Source: JAGVIE01 sp964520905 (GTDB lineage Bacteria; Bacteroidota; Ignavibacteria; UBA10030; SZUA-254). From it: a stretch of 64,000 bases of DNA. The notes beneath the pieces were generated by a model. It saw only the letters and a program-made list of their open reading frames with translations. It had not been told where the DNA came from and searched no databases. The stretch spans positions 1 through 64,000 of the forward strand of contig CAZFQL010000012.1 of the NCBI GenBank assembly GCA_964520905.1, in the 5' to 3' direction. Positions 29,055 to 37,188 of the stretch are shown here, piece after piece. Each line of letters opens with the position of its first letter. The stretch's first letter is position 1. The translations under genes and the position numbers were made by a program.

Positions 29055-29678
29055 TTATTTTTTAAGGTTATACTTTGTTCTATAGCCCGGATTTTCTTCC
29101 GGTCTGATGGCGTTAGGATAATTCCAATCCGTTTTAATATCAACCGATACTTCCTTGATCTTCTTGAAAACTTCATACGGGTTCTGGACTGCAACGAAAC
29201 GGTCGAAGATACGCCCGCCTTTGCTTGTAGTATTACCGGAGAACGCGTTGATAGTTCCTACGCCCAACATATTCTCAATTGGATTAACATTAACTTCAAG
29301 ATCGACGATCTTATCGTAATCTACAGCTTTGAAATCGGTGCCCCAGAAACCGCTTCTCATCATCAGCCGCTTGCTGGTGATAGCGTAATATGTATTGCCA
29401 TGCACGAGCCACAGACGTATCATATTGAGTATACTGCCGTAGAACGGAAATGCGTGTATCGCAAAAAACGGAATCGCGAACCACATCATATCGCTTGTTA
29501 TATTCATGATGAAGAAGAAATCGAATACGCCCCAGAGTAAACCGAAAATGAGGAACGGCACGCCCGTTATCATAAATGGAATGAACGCCGGTTTGCCCGT
29601 CCAGTAAATGTATTCGTCGCCGTCTTTGACTGCTTCAAACTGCTGGGGGAGATATGTTGATGTTAAATCGGGCTGCAT
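29055..29678 (-). CDS. PH domain-containing membrane protein (bPH2/YdbS-like)
   Basis: 207 residues. An N-terminal segment with YWTGKPAFIPF precedes two hydrophobic spans near 32-55 and 62-85. The PH-like core then begins at YAITSKRLMMRSGFWGTDF and continues with KIVDLEVNVNPIENMLGVGTI, the standard pattern of bacterial PH proteins of the YdbS/YdbT group. The function of these membrane proteins is not established. It starts divergently from the Spy-like gene, 261 bases away; nothing convincing lies between them. Confidence 0.87.
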   Translation of the reverse strand: MQPDLTSTYLPQQFEAVKDGDEYIYWTGKPAFIPFMITGVPFLIFGLLWGVFDFFFIMNITSDMMWFAIPFFAIHAFPFYGSILNMIRLWLVHGNTYYAITSKRLMMRSGFWGTDFKAVDYDKIVDLEVNVNPIENMLGVGTINAFSGNTTSKGGRIFDRFVAVQNPYEVFKKIKEVSVDIKTDWNYPNAIRPEENPGYRTKYNLKK

Positions 29679-29939
29679 TCTTTCCTATAATTAATAAATG
29701 GCTAAAATTTTTAAATCGTACTCGTGCCAATGTAGCAAGAAAGCGGGAAAGTGTCAAACTTATCTAAGGTCTTTACTGATCAAGCAGAGAACAAGAGAAG
29801 CAACTCCGGAAATTGAATCAATCAGAATGCTTCGCCATGGTCGCAATGAATGTTTCGGTGTTAGTTTAGCATCTCTCCCGAAAAATCCCTATCTTTTCAA
29901 AGTATTTCAACAGATAATTTAAATCCTACAGGAACTGCC

Positions 29940-30407
29940 ATGAAGCGAATTTTAATGTTAGTATTTTTATCCTTATCGATATTGAACTTTGTTTTATCTC
30001 AGGTTCCATCCGACAGAACCGCTCTTTTAAACGGTGATGAAGGCACGCAGGCGAAGGTAGCCGAGACGCTTGGTTATCCCTCACCGAAAAGTATAATAGA
30101 ACAAGCAGGCACGCTCAAGCTTTCCGATGCTCAGCGTAAATCTATAAATGAAATATATATCGAGTCCGTTTCGCGGGCAAAAGATTTAGGAAAGCAGATC
30201 GTAAAGATCGAGGAAGAACTTCACGAGGCACTACAAACCGGTTTTGTCAATGAAAAATCTTTAGCCGACGACGCCCAGCAAATCGGACGCTTACGTGGAC
30301 GGCTGCGTGGAGTATTCCTGGCGGCTCATCATAAAACACAGAAGATGCTGACTTCAACTCAGATCGAATTGTGGAAGAAGTCGGGGCAGGGGGATGTAAA
30401 GAAATAA
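29940..30407 (+). CDS. Spy/CpxP-like periplasmic protein
   Basis: 155 residues with a signal peptide (LMLVFLSLSILNFVLSQ). The mature part is alpha-helical and charged, with the LTxxQ-type repeats of Spy and CpxP: LKLSDAQRKSINEIY in the first half and MLTSTQIELWKK near the end. These proteins are periplasmic chaperones or stress sensors that respond to envelope damage or metals. The function here is inferred from the motif and helix pattern. It is followed 61 bases later by uvrA. Confidence 0.8.
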   Translation: MKRILMLVFLSLSILNFVLSQVPSDRTALLNGDEGTQAKVAETLGYPSPKSIIEQAGTLKLSDAQRKSINEIYIESVSRAKDLGKQIVKIEEELHEALQTGFVNEKSLADDAQQIGRLRGRLRGVFLAAHHKTQKMLTSTQIELWKKSGQGDVKK

Positions 30408-30468
30408 CTGACAGAACGGTTTACGGAATAAAATGGAGCGAAGGGTAATTAAGCGGTAAGAGATCAAG

Positions 30469-33312
30469 ATGGGCAAAAAGAAAAATGATACTGTGACGAA
30501 ATCGAAACCGGCGGCTGTGAATGAACGTCGTAAAAATACAATTCTTATCCGTGGCGCCCGGGTACATAATCTGAAAAATATCTCACTCGAGCTTCCGAGA
30601 AATAAACTGATTGTGTTCACTGGTGTGAGCGGGTCGGGAAAGTCGAGTCTTGCCTTCGATACGATTTATGCCGAGGGACAGCGACGGTTTGTAGAATCGC
30701 TTTCATCATATGCACGCCAGTTTCTCGAACGGATGGATAAACCGGATGTTGATCTTATCCAAGGGATAAGCCCGGCAATTGCAATCGAACAAAAAACTAC
30801 AGGACGAAATCCACGCTCGACCGTAGGAACAACGACGGAGATTTACGATTACCTTCGCCTGTTGTTCGCGAGGGTGGGAAAGACATATTGTCCGAAGTGC
30901 GGAAAATTGGTTCGGAGAGATTCTGTTAAAAGTGTAATCGATTTTTTAACTGACGAAGTAGAGGGAAATGGAGAAGTTAAGTTATACGTACTCTTTCCGA
31001 TGCATCACCACAAGGATGCGACTGTTAAACAGGAAATCGAAAATCTGAAACGGCAGGGATTTTTCAGATTTCTCTATAAAGATGAGATCATCGATCTCAA
31101 CGAGAAGCCCCTTCCGTCAAAAGCAAAATTACAGGATATTCTTGTTCTCGTTGACCGGCTGATTTTCAGAAAGGATGGAGAAAACAACCGGCTTGCCGAC
31201 TCGGTTGAAACCGCTTTTCTAAACGGCGATGGATATGCGATAATAAAATTTTTAGATAATGGAAAGGATCACAGGTTCAACCAGCACTTCGAGTGTTCGG
31301 AGTGCCATGTCCGGTTTGAAGAACCCGATCCGCGACTGTTTTCTTTCAACAATCCGTACGGTGCGTGCCCGAAATGCCAGGGCTTCGGCCGCTCTATCGG
31401 TTTCGATCTTGATCTTGTTGTTCCGAATAAAGACTTATCAATTCGCGACGGTGCGATTCAGCCGTGGACTACTCCAAAGTGGCACGACTATCTTCGAAGT
31501 CTTCTCCGCGTTGCGTACGATGCGAAGATCCGTATCGATATACCGTTCAGGGAATTAACAAAGCGTGAACTCGATATTATCATGAATGGTTATGATGATT
31601 ATGACGGTATTAACGAGTTCTTCAAGCACGTCGAAAAGAAATCTTACAAAATATACTACCGTGTTCTGCTGAGCCGTTATCGCGGCTATACTACATGCGA
31701 TACATGCGGCGGTGCACGTCTGAGACCTGAAGCATTGAATATCAAGATAGACGGCAAGACAATACATGATGTGGTCAGCATGGCAATCGATGATGGTAAT
31801 AAATTTTTCAAAAATCTTCGACTTTCTCCGTTCGAACTTGAGGTAGGAAAAAGAATTTTAGATGAGTTGAAAAAGCGAATCGGCTATCTCGTAAATGTCG
31901 GCATCGGTTACCTCACATTGAATCGATTGTCTAACACTCTCTCAGGCGGCGAATCCCAGCGCATCAATCTTGCAACTGCGCTCGGCTCTTCGCTTGTCGG
32001 TTCACTTTATGTATTGGATGAGCCGAGTATCGGTTTGCATCCGCGCGATAATGAAAAGTTGATCAACATCCTGAAATCGTTGCGAGATGTCGGGAACACT
32101 GTGATCGTAGTTGAGCACGATGCAGATATGATGAAAGCGGCAGATGTTGTAGTGGATATGGGTCCGCAGGCAGGAGAATTTGGTGGTGAGATTATCTTCC
32201 AGGGCGATTTCAAAGAATTATTGAAGGATAAGAATTCCCTCACGGGAAAATACATCACCGGAGAAAAATCTATTCCTGTTCCTGCACGCCGGAGGAAATT
32301 ATCTAAAAAGAAAATCTCCATCCGTGGTGCGGCTGAACATAATTTACGGTCGATTGATATCGATATACCGCTCAACATTTGTGTAGCTGTAACGGGTGTA
32401 AGCGGATCGGGCAAGAGTACGCTCATCCATGAAATACTCTATGCGGGATTGAAACGGTTGAAGGGAATTTTTTCCGAAAAAATCGGCGCACACAAAGCGA
32501 TTGAAGGCGCTGACCTGATCGGTGATGTTGAATTGGTTGACCAATCGCCAATAGGGAAGACACCTCGCTCGAACCCAACAACATACATCAAAGCGTTCGA
32601 TTTGGTACGAGATGTATTTGCGGGAACTCAGGCGGCGAAGATACACGGATATGCGCCGGGTTATTTTTCTTTCAATGTTCCCGGCGGCAGGTGCGAAACG
32701 TGCGAGGGGAGCGGCATACAGACAATCGAGATGCAGTTCCTTGCCGACCTCGAGTTGACATGCGAAGTATGCAAAGGGAAACGATTCAAGAAGGAAGTTC
32801 TCGAAATCCGCTATCACGGAAAAAATATCGACGATGTTCTGTCCATGACCGTTATAGAAGCAATTCAGTTTTTCGGCTCGAAGGCAAACGGGAAACGGAT
32901 TGCAAAACGATTGCAGGTCCTGGATGATGTCGGGCTGGGGTACATTCGTCTCGGTCAATCTGCAACTACGCTATCCGGCGGCGAAGCACAGCGGGTGAAG
33001 CTTGCGTCGCATCTTGTTAATCAGGAGGAGGGGAAACACACGCTCTTTATTTTTGATGAACCGACGACAGGACTACACTTCGATGATATTGCCAAGTTGT
33101 TGAAGTGTTTCGATGCCTTGATTGAGAAAGGGAATTCTGTTCTCATCATCGAGCATAATATGGACGTTATAAAATGCGCAGACTGGATTATCGATCTCGG
33201 TCCCGAAGCAGGAGACGAAGGCGGAAGAGTTGTAAAGATCGGCACGCCTGAAGAAGTTGCAGAGTGTGAGGGGTCGTACACCGGGAAATTTTTGAAGAGA
33301 TATTTAAAATAG
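30469..33312 (+). CDS. uvrA: Excinuclease ABC subunit A
   Basis: 947 residues, close to E. coli UvrA (940). It is the damage-recognition ATPase of nucleotide excision repair. There are two ABC modules: Walker A GVSGSGKS near residues 52-59 and again near 645, and signatures LSGGESQRINLA and LSGGEAQRVKLA with Walker B VLDEPSIGLHP and IFDEPTTGLHF. Zinc-binding Cys pairs appear as CSECHVRF and CPKCQGFG, as CDTCGG, and as CETCEGSG with CEVCKGKRF. The C-terminus ends TGKFLKRYLK. The last 105 bases have a diverged second copy 1.44 kb downstream, beyond the AAA ATPase gene. Confidence 0.98.
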   Translation: MGKKKNDTVTKSKPAAVNERRKNTILIRGARVHNLKNISLELPRNKLIVFTGVSGSGKSSLAFDTIYAEGQRRFVESLSSYARQFLERMDKPDVDLIQGISPAIAIEQKTTGRNPRSTVGTTTEIYDYLRLLFARVGKTYCPKCGKLVRRDSVKSVIDFLTDEVEGNGEVKLYVLFPMHHHKDATVKQEIENLKRQGFFRFLYKDEIIDLNEKPLPSKAKLQDILVLVDRLIFRKDGENNRLADSVETAFLNGDGYAIIKFLDNGKDHRFNQHFECSECHVRFEEPDPRLFSFNNPYGACPKCQGFGRSIGFDLDLVVPNKDLSIRDGAIQPWTTPKWHDYLRSLLRVAYDAKIRIDIPFRELTKRELDIIMNGYDDYDGINEFFKHVEKKSYKIYYRVLLSRYRGYTTCDTCGGARLRPEALNIKIDGKTIHDVVSMAIDDGNKFFKNLRLSPFELEVGKRILDELKKRIGYLVNVGIGYLTLNRLSNTLSGGESQRINLATALGSSLVGSLYVLDEPSIGLHPRDNEKLINILKSLRDVGNTVIVVEHDADMMKAADVVVDMGPQAGEFGGEIIFQGDFKELLKDKNSLTGKYITGEKSIPVPARRRKLSKKKISIRGAAEHNLRSIDIDIPLNICVAVTGVSGSGKSTLIHEILYAGLKRLKGIFSEKIGAHKAIEGADLIGDVELVDQSPIGKTPRSNPTTYIKAFDLVRDVFAGTQAAKIHGYAPGYFSFNVPGGRCETCEGSGIQTIEMQFLADLELTCEVCKGKRFKKEVLEIRYHGKNIDDVLSMTVIEAIQFFGSKANGKRIAKRLQVLDDVGLGYIRLGQSATTLSGGEAQRVKLASHLVNQEEGKHTLFIFDEPTTGLHFDDIAKLLKCFDALIEKGNSVLIIEHNMDVIKCADWIIDLGPEAGDEGGRVVKIGTPEEVAECEGSYTGKFLKRYLK

Positions 33313-33343
33313 CTTAGAGTGACCAGCATAGAGCGTAGAGGGT

Positions 33344-33354
33344 GAATAGTGAGA
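33344..33354 (+). repeat. Left copy of 11-bp direct repeat flanking AAA ATPase gene
   Basis: GAATAGTGAGA occurs here, 32 bases after the uvrA stop, and again at 34607-34617 after the ATPase stop. Two short flanks sharing an exact 11-mer is unlikely by chance and may mark the ends of an inserted segment. Confidence 0.45.
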
Positions 33355-33418
33355 ATAGATCGATGAGCCAAGAGTGTTCAGGAAGAGCTGGAATTGCATA
33401 AACCATACAGACTTGCAT

Positions 33419-33449
33419 CTTACAATATTGTAAGTTACATTAGTGTAAG
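33419..33449. promoter_or_regulatory. Tandem TTACA-N4-TGTAA palindromes upstream of AAA ATPase
   Basis: A perfect 16-bp palindrome CTTACAATATTGTAAG (33419-33434) abuts a second site TTACATTAGTGTAA (33435-33448). Both have TTACA/TGTAA arms around 4 bases, with centres 15 bases apart. They end 15 bases before the ATPase start. The arrangement suits cooperative binding of a dimeric repressor, probably autoregulatory. Confidence 0.6.
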
Positions 33450-33463
33450 AAATTTTAAACTTG

Positions 33464-34597
33464 ATGAAGAGTCCTTTCACATACGGAAAAATCGCGTCTG
33501 GCAATGCATTCACTGATCGTGAATTGGAACAAAAACGGCTCTCCAACAACATTGCTTCTCGCCTTAACAGCATTCTGATTTCTCCACGCCGATGGGGTAA
33601 ATCGTCTCTTGTTGCCAGAGTAGGGCAAACCATTGAGAAGAACGATAAGTCTGTACGATTCTGCTTTCTTGATCTTTTTAATGTGCGAAGCGAGCAGGAA
33701 TTTTATGTTCAACTCACGAGGGAAGTCCTTCGCGTCTCCTTCTCCAAGTGGGAGGAGCGGATCGAAAGCGCAAAACGCTTGTTCAAGCGTATTACTCCAA
33801 AATTCAGCGTTGGCGTCGATCCTGTCAATGATTTTTCGGTTAGTTTTGATTGGGAGGAAGTACAAAAATCCTCGGACGAAATCCTTGACCTTCCGGAAAC
33901 GGTGAGCAAAAAACGAAACATCCAACTTGTGATTTGCCTTGACGAATTCCAAAATGTCGGCTACTTCGACAGTCCCCTCATGTTTCAGAAAAAACTACGT
34001 GCGCATTGGCAGCATCACACACATGCGACATATTGCCTGTACGGAAGCAAGCGCCACATGATGACCGAACTTTTTGAGGAAAAATCTATGCCGTTTTACA
34101 AGTTCGGTGACGTGATGTTCCTGGAAAAAATCCCGGAAACGTATTGGGTACCGTTTATCACGTCAGGGTTTAAAAAGACAGGAAAGCGCATAGACGAAAA
34201 CCTTGCCGCCCGCATTGCGCAAGAGATGGAGAATCATCCATACTTTGTGCAACAATTTGCTCACGCTATCTGGAGCAACACCGATAAGAATTGCACCGAA
34301 AGTGGTTATCGGTCCTCCCTCAACGCACTTCTCACGCAACACGGAATTCTATTCCAGCGCGAAGTAGACGGGTTAACAAATCCACAGCTAAACTTCCTGA
34401 AGGCATTATGCAACAACATTACGCAGTTCAGCGCGGCAGAAACCTTGCAAACATACAAGCTTGGAACATCAGGCAACGTAAATCGCATCAAGCAATCGTT
34501 GATCAGTAAGGAGATGCTCGATATAACACCGCAGCGTATTGAGTTCATCGACCCTCTCTTTAAAGTATGGTTCTCCACTGTGTACATGAAACAATGA
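33464..34597 (+). CDS. AAA ATPase (prokaryotic STAND/SSO-type, accessory)
   Basis: 377 residues. P-loop Walker A is SPRRWGKSS at 40-48 and Walker B is LVICLDEFQN near 155-164 with acidic pair D160/E161. A sensor-1-like stretch YCLYGSKRHMM follows, and the C-terminal 80 residues look like a winged helix (PQLNFLKALCNN then SLISKEMLDITPQRIEFIDPLF). This architecture matches archaeal-type and bacterial ATPases often found alone in mobile or defence regions; their role is not established. ATG 33464 is chosen over TTG 33461. The gene sits between uvrA and a relic of the uvrA 3' end, and two palindromes lie upstream. It looks acquired. Confidence 0.85.
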   Translation: MKSPFTYGKIASGNAFTDRELEQKRLSNNIASRLNSILISPRRWGKSSLVARVGQTIEKNDKSVRFCFLDLFNVRSEQEFYVQLTREVLRVSFSKWEERIESAKRLFKRITPKFSVGVDPVNDFSVSFDWEEVQKSSDEILDLPETVSKKRNIQLVICLDEFQNVGYFDSPLMFQKKLRAHWQHHTHATYCLYGSKRHMMTELFEEKSMPFYKFGDVMFLEKIPETYWVPFITSGFKKTGKRIDENLAARIAQEMENHPYFVQQFAHAIWSNTDKNCTESGYRSSLNALLTQHGILFQREVDGLTNPQLNFLKALCNNITQFSAAETLQTYKLGTSGNVNRIKQSLISKEMLDITPQRIEFIDPLFKVWFSTVYMKQ

Positions 34598-34606
34598 TAT
34601 CATGAC

Positions 34607-34617
34607 GAATAGTGAGA
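34607..34617 (+). repeat. Right copy of 11-bp direct repeat flanking AAA ATPase gene
   Basis: GAATAGTGAGA again, 9 bases after the ATPase stop and 33 bases before the uvrA-like relic. See the left copy at 33344. Confidence 0.45.
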
Positions 34618-34650
34618 AACATACCACGCAAAAAATTGGCGATTGAGAAA

Positions 34651-34755
34651 GCGGGAGACGAGGGAGGCAGAGTGGTTACAGTTGGTACGCCGGAGGAAGT
34701 TGCGGAGTGTAAAGAGTCGCACACTGGGAAATTTTTAAAACACTATCTCTCGTGA
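34651..34755 (+). pseudogene. Relic of uvrA 3' end (35 codons)
   Basis: In one frame this stretch encodes 34 residues and a stop that align without gaps to the last 34 residues of the intact UvrA: 27 of 34 are identical, with shared blocks AGDEGGRVV, GTPEEVAEC and TGKFLK. Both copies are exactly 105 bases, the intact one at 33208-33312. Similarity stops abruptly at the first Ala codon; upstream the frame has no UvrA sequence. It cannot be expressed as a useful protein. It is probably the displaced original end of uvrA, or an end brought in by the element that carries the ATPase. Confidence 0.85.
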
Positions 34756-34848
34756 AAACAGAGCGGGAGCAAAAATTAGATGCTGAGAGATCAATTCGTT
34801 TATGCTTATTGGAAGTTAGACTGAGGGAAAAATAATCCCAAAATATTT

Positions 34849-34918
34849 TTGACAGTTATTTGAATATTTAATAACTTAGCTGAAGATAATAATTAGATTA
34901 AGAAAGGGGGATAACCCC
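34849..34918 (+). promoter_or_regulatory. Promoter and leader (copy 1) of ORF6N gene
   Basis: TTGACA (34849-34854), a 17-base spacer and TAACTT (34872-34877) form a sigma-70-like promoter. The leader has GGGGG-ATAA-CCCC (34906-34918), a small hairpin, and the ORF6N start is at 34971. A near copy precedes the restriction-modification genes: from TTGACA through AGC, 30 of 32 bases match. The rest of 34756-34840 holds nothing recognisable. Confidence 0.65.
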
Positions 34919-34970
34919 ACGAGTAGAATACACTGATACGTATGGATTTTATTTGAGGATAGGTTATACG

Positions 34971-35540
34971 ATGACGAAGCAAGGGGTTCTGATAACATTG
35001 GAACGTATTGAACGTTCGATTATTTTCCTACGAGGACAAAAAGTGATGCTTGATGCCGACCTTGCATTACTCTACGGAGTTACGACAAGGCGCTTAAAAG
35101 AACAGGTTCGGCGCAATCTCGATCGGTTTCCTTCGGACTTTATGTTTGAACTCACCGCGGAAGAGAAGTCCGAGGTGGTCGCAAATTGCGACCACCTTAT
35201 CAAGCTCAAATTCTCGCCTTATTTGCCGTATGCATTCAGCGAACACGGAGCGCTCATGCTTGCTAACGTTCTGAACAGTCCAAAGGCGGTACAGGTAAGC
35301 GTACAGATTGTTCGGACGTTTATCCGGCTTCGAGAAATCCTTACTACACACAAAGACCTTGCCAGAAAATTGGAAGAAATGGAAAAGAAATACGATCAGC
35401 AATTCAAAGTCGTGTTCGAGGCAATCAGGCAATTAATAACTGCTCCCGATAGTTTGCAAGACAAGCCCAAACGTCAAATAGGATTCAGGGTAGAAGAACC
35501 AAGGGTCCGTTATGTAACTCGGGAAAAAGCAAAGCGATGA
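34971..35540 (+). CDS. ORF6N domain-containing DNA-binding protein
   Basis: 189 residues. The N-terminal ORF6N domain is clear: IIFLRGQKVMLDADLALLYG, VTTRRLKEQVRRNLDRFP, SDFMFELTAEE and YAFSEHGALMLANVL. A helical tail with a short coiled coil (KLEEMEKKYDQQF near 125) follows, then a basic C-terminus. ORF6N proteins are phage- and transposon-associated DNA-binding proteins related to KilA-N and AntA/B. ATG 34971 is chosen over a TTG at 34953. The gene is framed by two copies of the same promoter-leader, its own and that of the restriction-modification genes, so it may regulate them. Confidence 0.92.
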   Translation: MTKQGVLITLERIERSIIFLRGQKVMLDADLALLYGVTTRRLKEQVRRNLDRFPSDFMFELTAEEKSEVVANCDHLIKLKFSPYLPYAFSEHGALMLANVLNSPKAVQVSVQIVRTFIRLREILTTHKDLARKLEEMEKKYDQQFKVVFEAIRQLITAPDSLQDKPKRQIGFRVEEPRVRYVTREKAKR

Positions 35541-35585
35541 AAAAGGAAGTTAATAACTGAGGATTTTAAGTTTTTTAAAAATATC

Positions 35586-35660
35586 TTGACATTTATTTGA
35601 ACATTTAATAACTTAGCCAACAATAAAAAAATGGTATTTAGAAGGGGGGAAGACCTCCGT
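35586..35660 (+). promoter_or_regulatory. Promoter and leader (copy 2) of the restriction-modification genes
   Basis: TTGACA (35586-35591), a 17-base spacer and TAACTT (35609-35614), with 30 of 32 bases identical to copy 1 through the following AGC. The G-run GGGGGG (35644-35649) and a CTCC stretch follow at the equivalent place. The methyltransferase start is about 150 bases further on. A ten-codon frame (35664-35696) lies in between; its significance is unclear. Confidence 0.62.
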
Positions 35661-35766
35661 AGGATGATCATACGTGAAAAAGTAGCGTTCAGCTAATATT
35701 TTAAAAAATTGGATTATCCACTCTCCTTTTACTATCTTTATCTATAACTCATTGATAGTTTTTCAA

Positions 35767-37188
35767 ATGCATGAATTAGTCGATATATTCCCAAGCGAAC
35801 GGCAGAAACTTTATAACAAGTTTTCGGATAAACTGGAAACAGCGTTTAACTTTAATCGCCAATTTGTGAGTTTCCAAACGAACAAAGAAGAACCGATATA
35901 CCGCTGGTTCAAGTATAAAGAGGGTTTTTCTTCAGGTCTTGTAAGATACTTTCTCACTAAGTTTTCTGATAAGCCAGGGAAGGTCTTGGATCCGTTTGCT
36001 GGAGTTGGCACAACATTATTTGCTGGACAGGCACTTGGCTGGGAGTCTTACGGTATTGAACTTCTACCCGTGGGTATTTTCGTTATGGAAACCCGGGAAG
36101 CATTACACAAGATCAACCCGGAAAAACTGAAAAAGAGCATCGGCAACCTTTGGCAAGACATAAACAAGATTGAAAACCCATCAAATCACTTCAACCATAT
36201 TTCAATCACACGAGACGCCTTCCCTGATGATACGGAGATCGCTCTCAATAAATTCCTCACATATTGCAGTAACATCAAGAATAAAGAAACACAAACTCTC
36301 CTTAGGTTTACAGCATTCTCCATACTTGAAGAACTTAGCTATACAAGGAAAGACGGACAATACTTGAGGTGGGACTATCGTTCCAAACGAGATTTGGCAG
36401 GAAAACCTTTTAACAAGGGTAAGATATACTCGTTCGAGCAGGCAATGAAACAAAAATTGTCTCAAATGCTTGCCGACGTATCGCCTCAAAATGATTCACT
36501 TTTTGATTCTGTTAAAGGCAATGGACACGATCAACACAATATTAATATCATTGAAGGGTCTTGCCTTGAGGAACTCCCAAAGATAGAAGAGGGTTTTTTT
36601 GATTTTATTGTAACTTCTCCACCCTACTGTAATCGATATGACTATACAAGGACCTACGCTTTGGAATTAGTCTATCTTGGATGCGACAATGATAGAGTTA
36701 GGTCACTTCGACAAGAATTGTTATCATGCACCGTTGAGAACAAAGAGAAGTTAGACTATCTAAACCAATTATACACCTCTATGGGTAGAAAGGCAAACTT
36801 TGATAAGGTGCTCAGTACTTATAATTCGTCTGCAACCATGAAGGAAGTGAATTCTATTCTTGATGAACTAAACAAACTCGATAAACTCAACAACAACAAT
36901 ATTCCACGAATGGTGAAAAACTATTTCTTAGAACTCTGCTTTGTGATTTTTGAGATGGGCAGAGTTACGAAAAGTGGTGGTTACTGCGTTATGGTGAATG
37001 ACAACGTTCGATACGGTGGAGAAGAAATACCAGTTGATCTTATTCTTTCTGAATTTGCGGAAAGTTTTGGATTCAACATTCAAAAAATATTTGTCCTTCC
37101 ACGAGGCAAAGGTAACAGTAGTCAACAAATGGGCAATTATGGACGAACTGAAATAAGGAAGTGCGTATACCTATGGCAAAAAAGATGA
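35767..37188 (+). CDS. Type II DNA methyltransferase (predicted N4-cytosine, SPPY type)
   Basis: 473 residues. The SAM-binding motif I is LDPFAGVGTTLFAG near 74-87, with GWESYGIELL as motif II, and the catalytic motif IV is TSPPYCNRYDYTRTYALEL at 283 onward. The order I, about 200 residues of possible target-recognition domain, then IV is alpha-like. Ser at the first position of SPPY favours N4-cytosine methylation. The 3' end overlaps the partner endonuclease frame. ATG 35767 is preferred over TTG 35752. Paired with an AvaI/BsoBI-type endonuclease it should protect CYCGRG sites; this is inferred from the partner. Confidence 0.88.
   Translation: MHELVDIFPSERQKLYNKFSDKLETAFNFNRQFVSFQTNKEEPIYRWFKYKEGFSSGLVRYFLTKFSDKPGKVLDPFAGVGTTLFAGQALGWESYGIELLPVGIFVMETREALHKINPEKLKKSIGNLWQDINKIENPSNHFNHISITRDAFPDDTEIALNKFLTYCSNIKNKETQTLLRFTAFSILEELSYTRKDGQYLRWDYRSKRDLAGKPFNKGKIYSFEQAMKQKLSQMLADVSPQNDSLFDSVKGNGHDQHNINIIEGSCLEELPKIEEGFFDFIVTSPPYCNRYDYTRTYALELVYLGCDNDRVRSLRQELLSCTVENKEKLDYLNQLYTSMGRKANFDKVLSTYNSSATMKEVNSILDELNKLDKLNNNNIPRMVKNYFLELCFVIFEMGRVTKSGGYCVMVNDNVRYGGEEIPVDLILSEFAESFGFNIQKIFVLPRGKGNSSQQMGNYGRTEIRKCVYLWQKR

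Noticed and set aside
29698..29922. 74-codon plus-strand frame between the PH-domain gene and the Spy-like gene
   Set aside because: Composition and Cys/Ser content do not resemble a protein family, it has no ribosome-binding site, and it fills the likely divergent promoter region.
33455..33952. 165-codon minus-strand frame opposite the AAA ATPase gene
   Set aside because: It is antisense to a gene with clear Walker motifs and has no motif of its own.
35664..35696. Ten-codon leader peptide ahead of the methyltransferase
   Set aside because: It is too short to judge, and the ORF6N leader has no equivalent of the same sequence.
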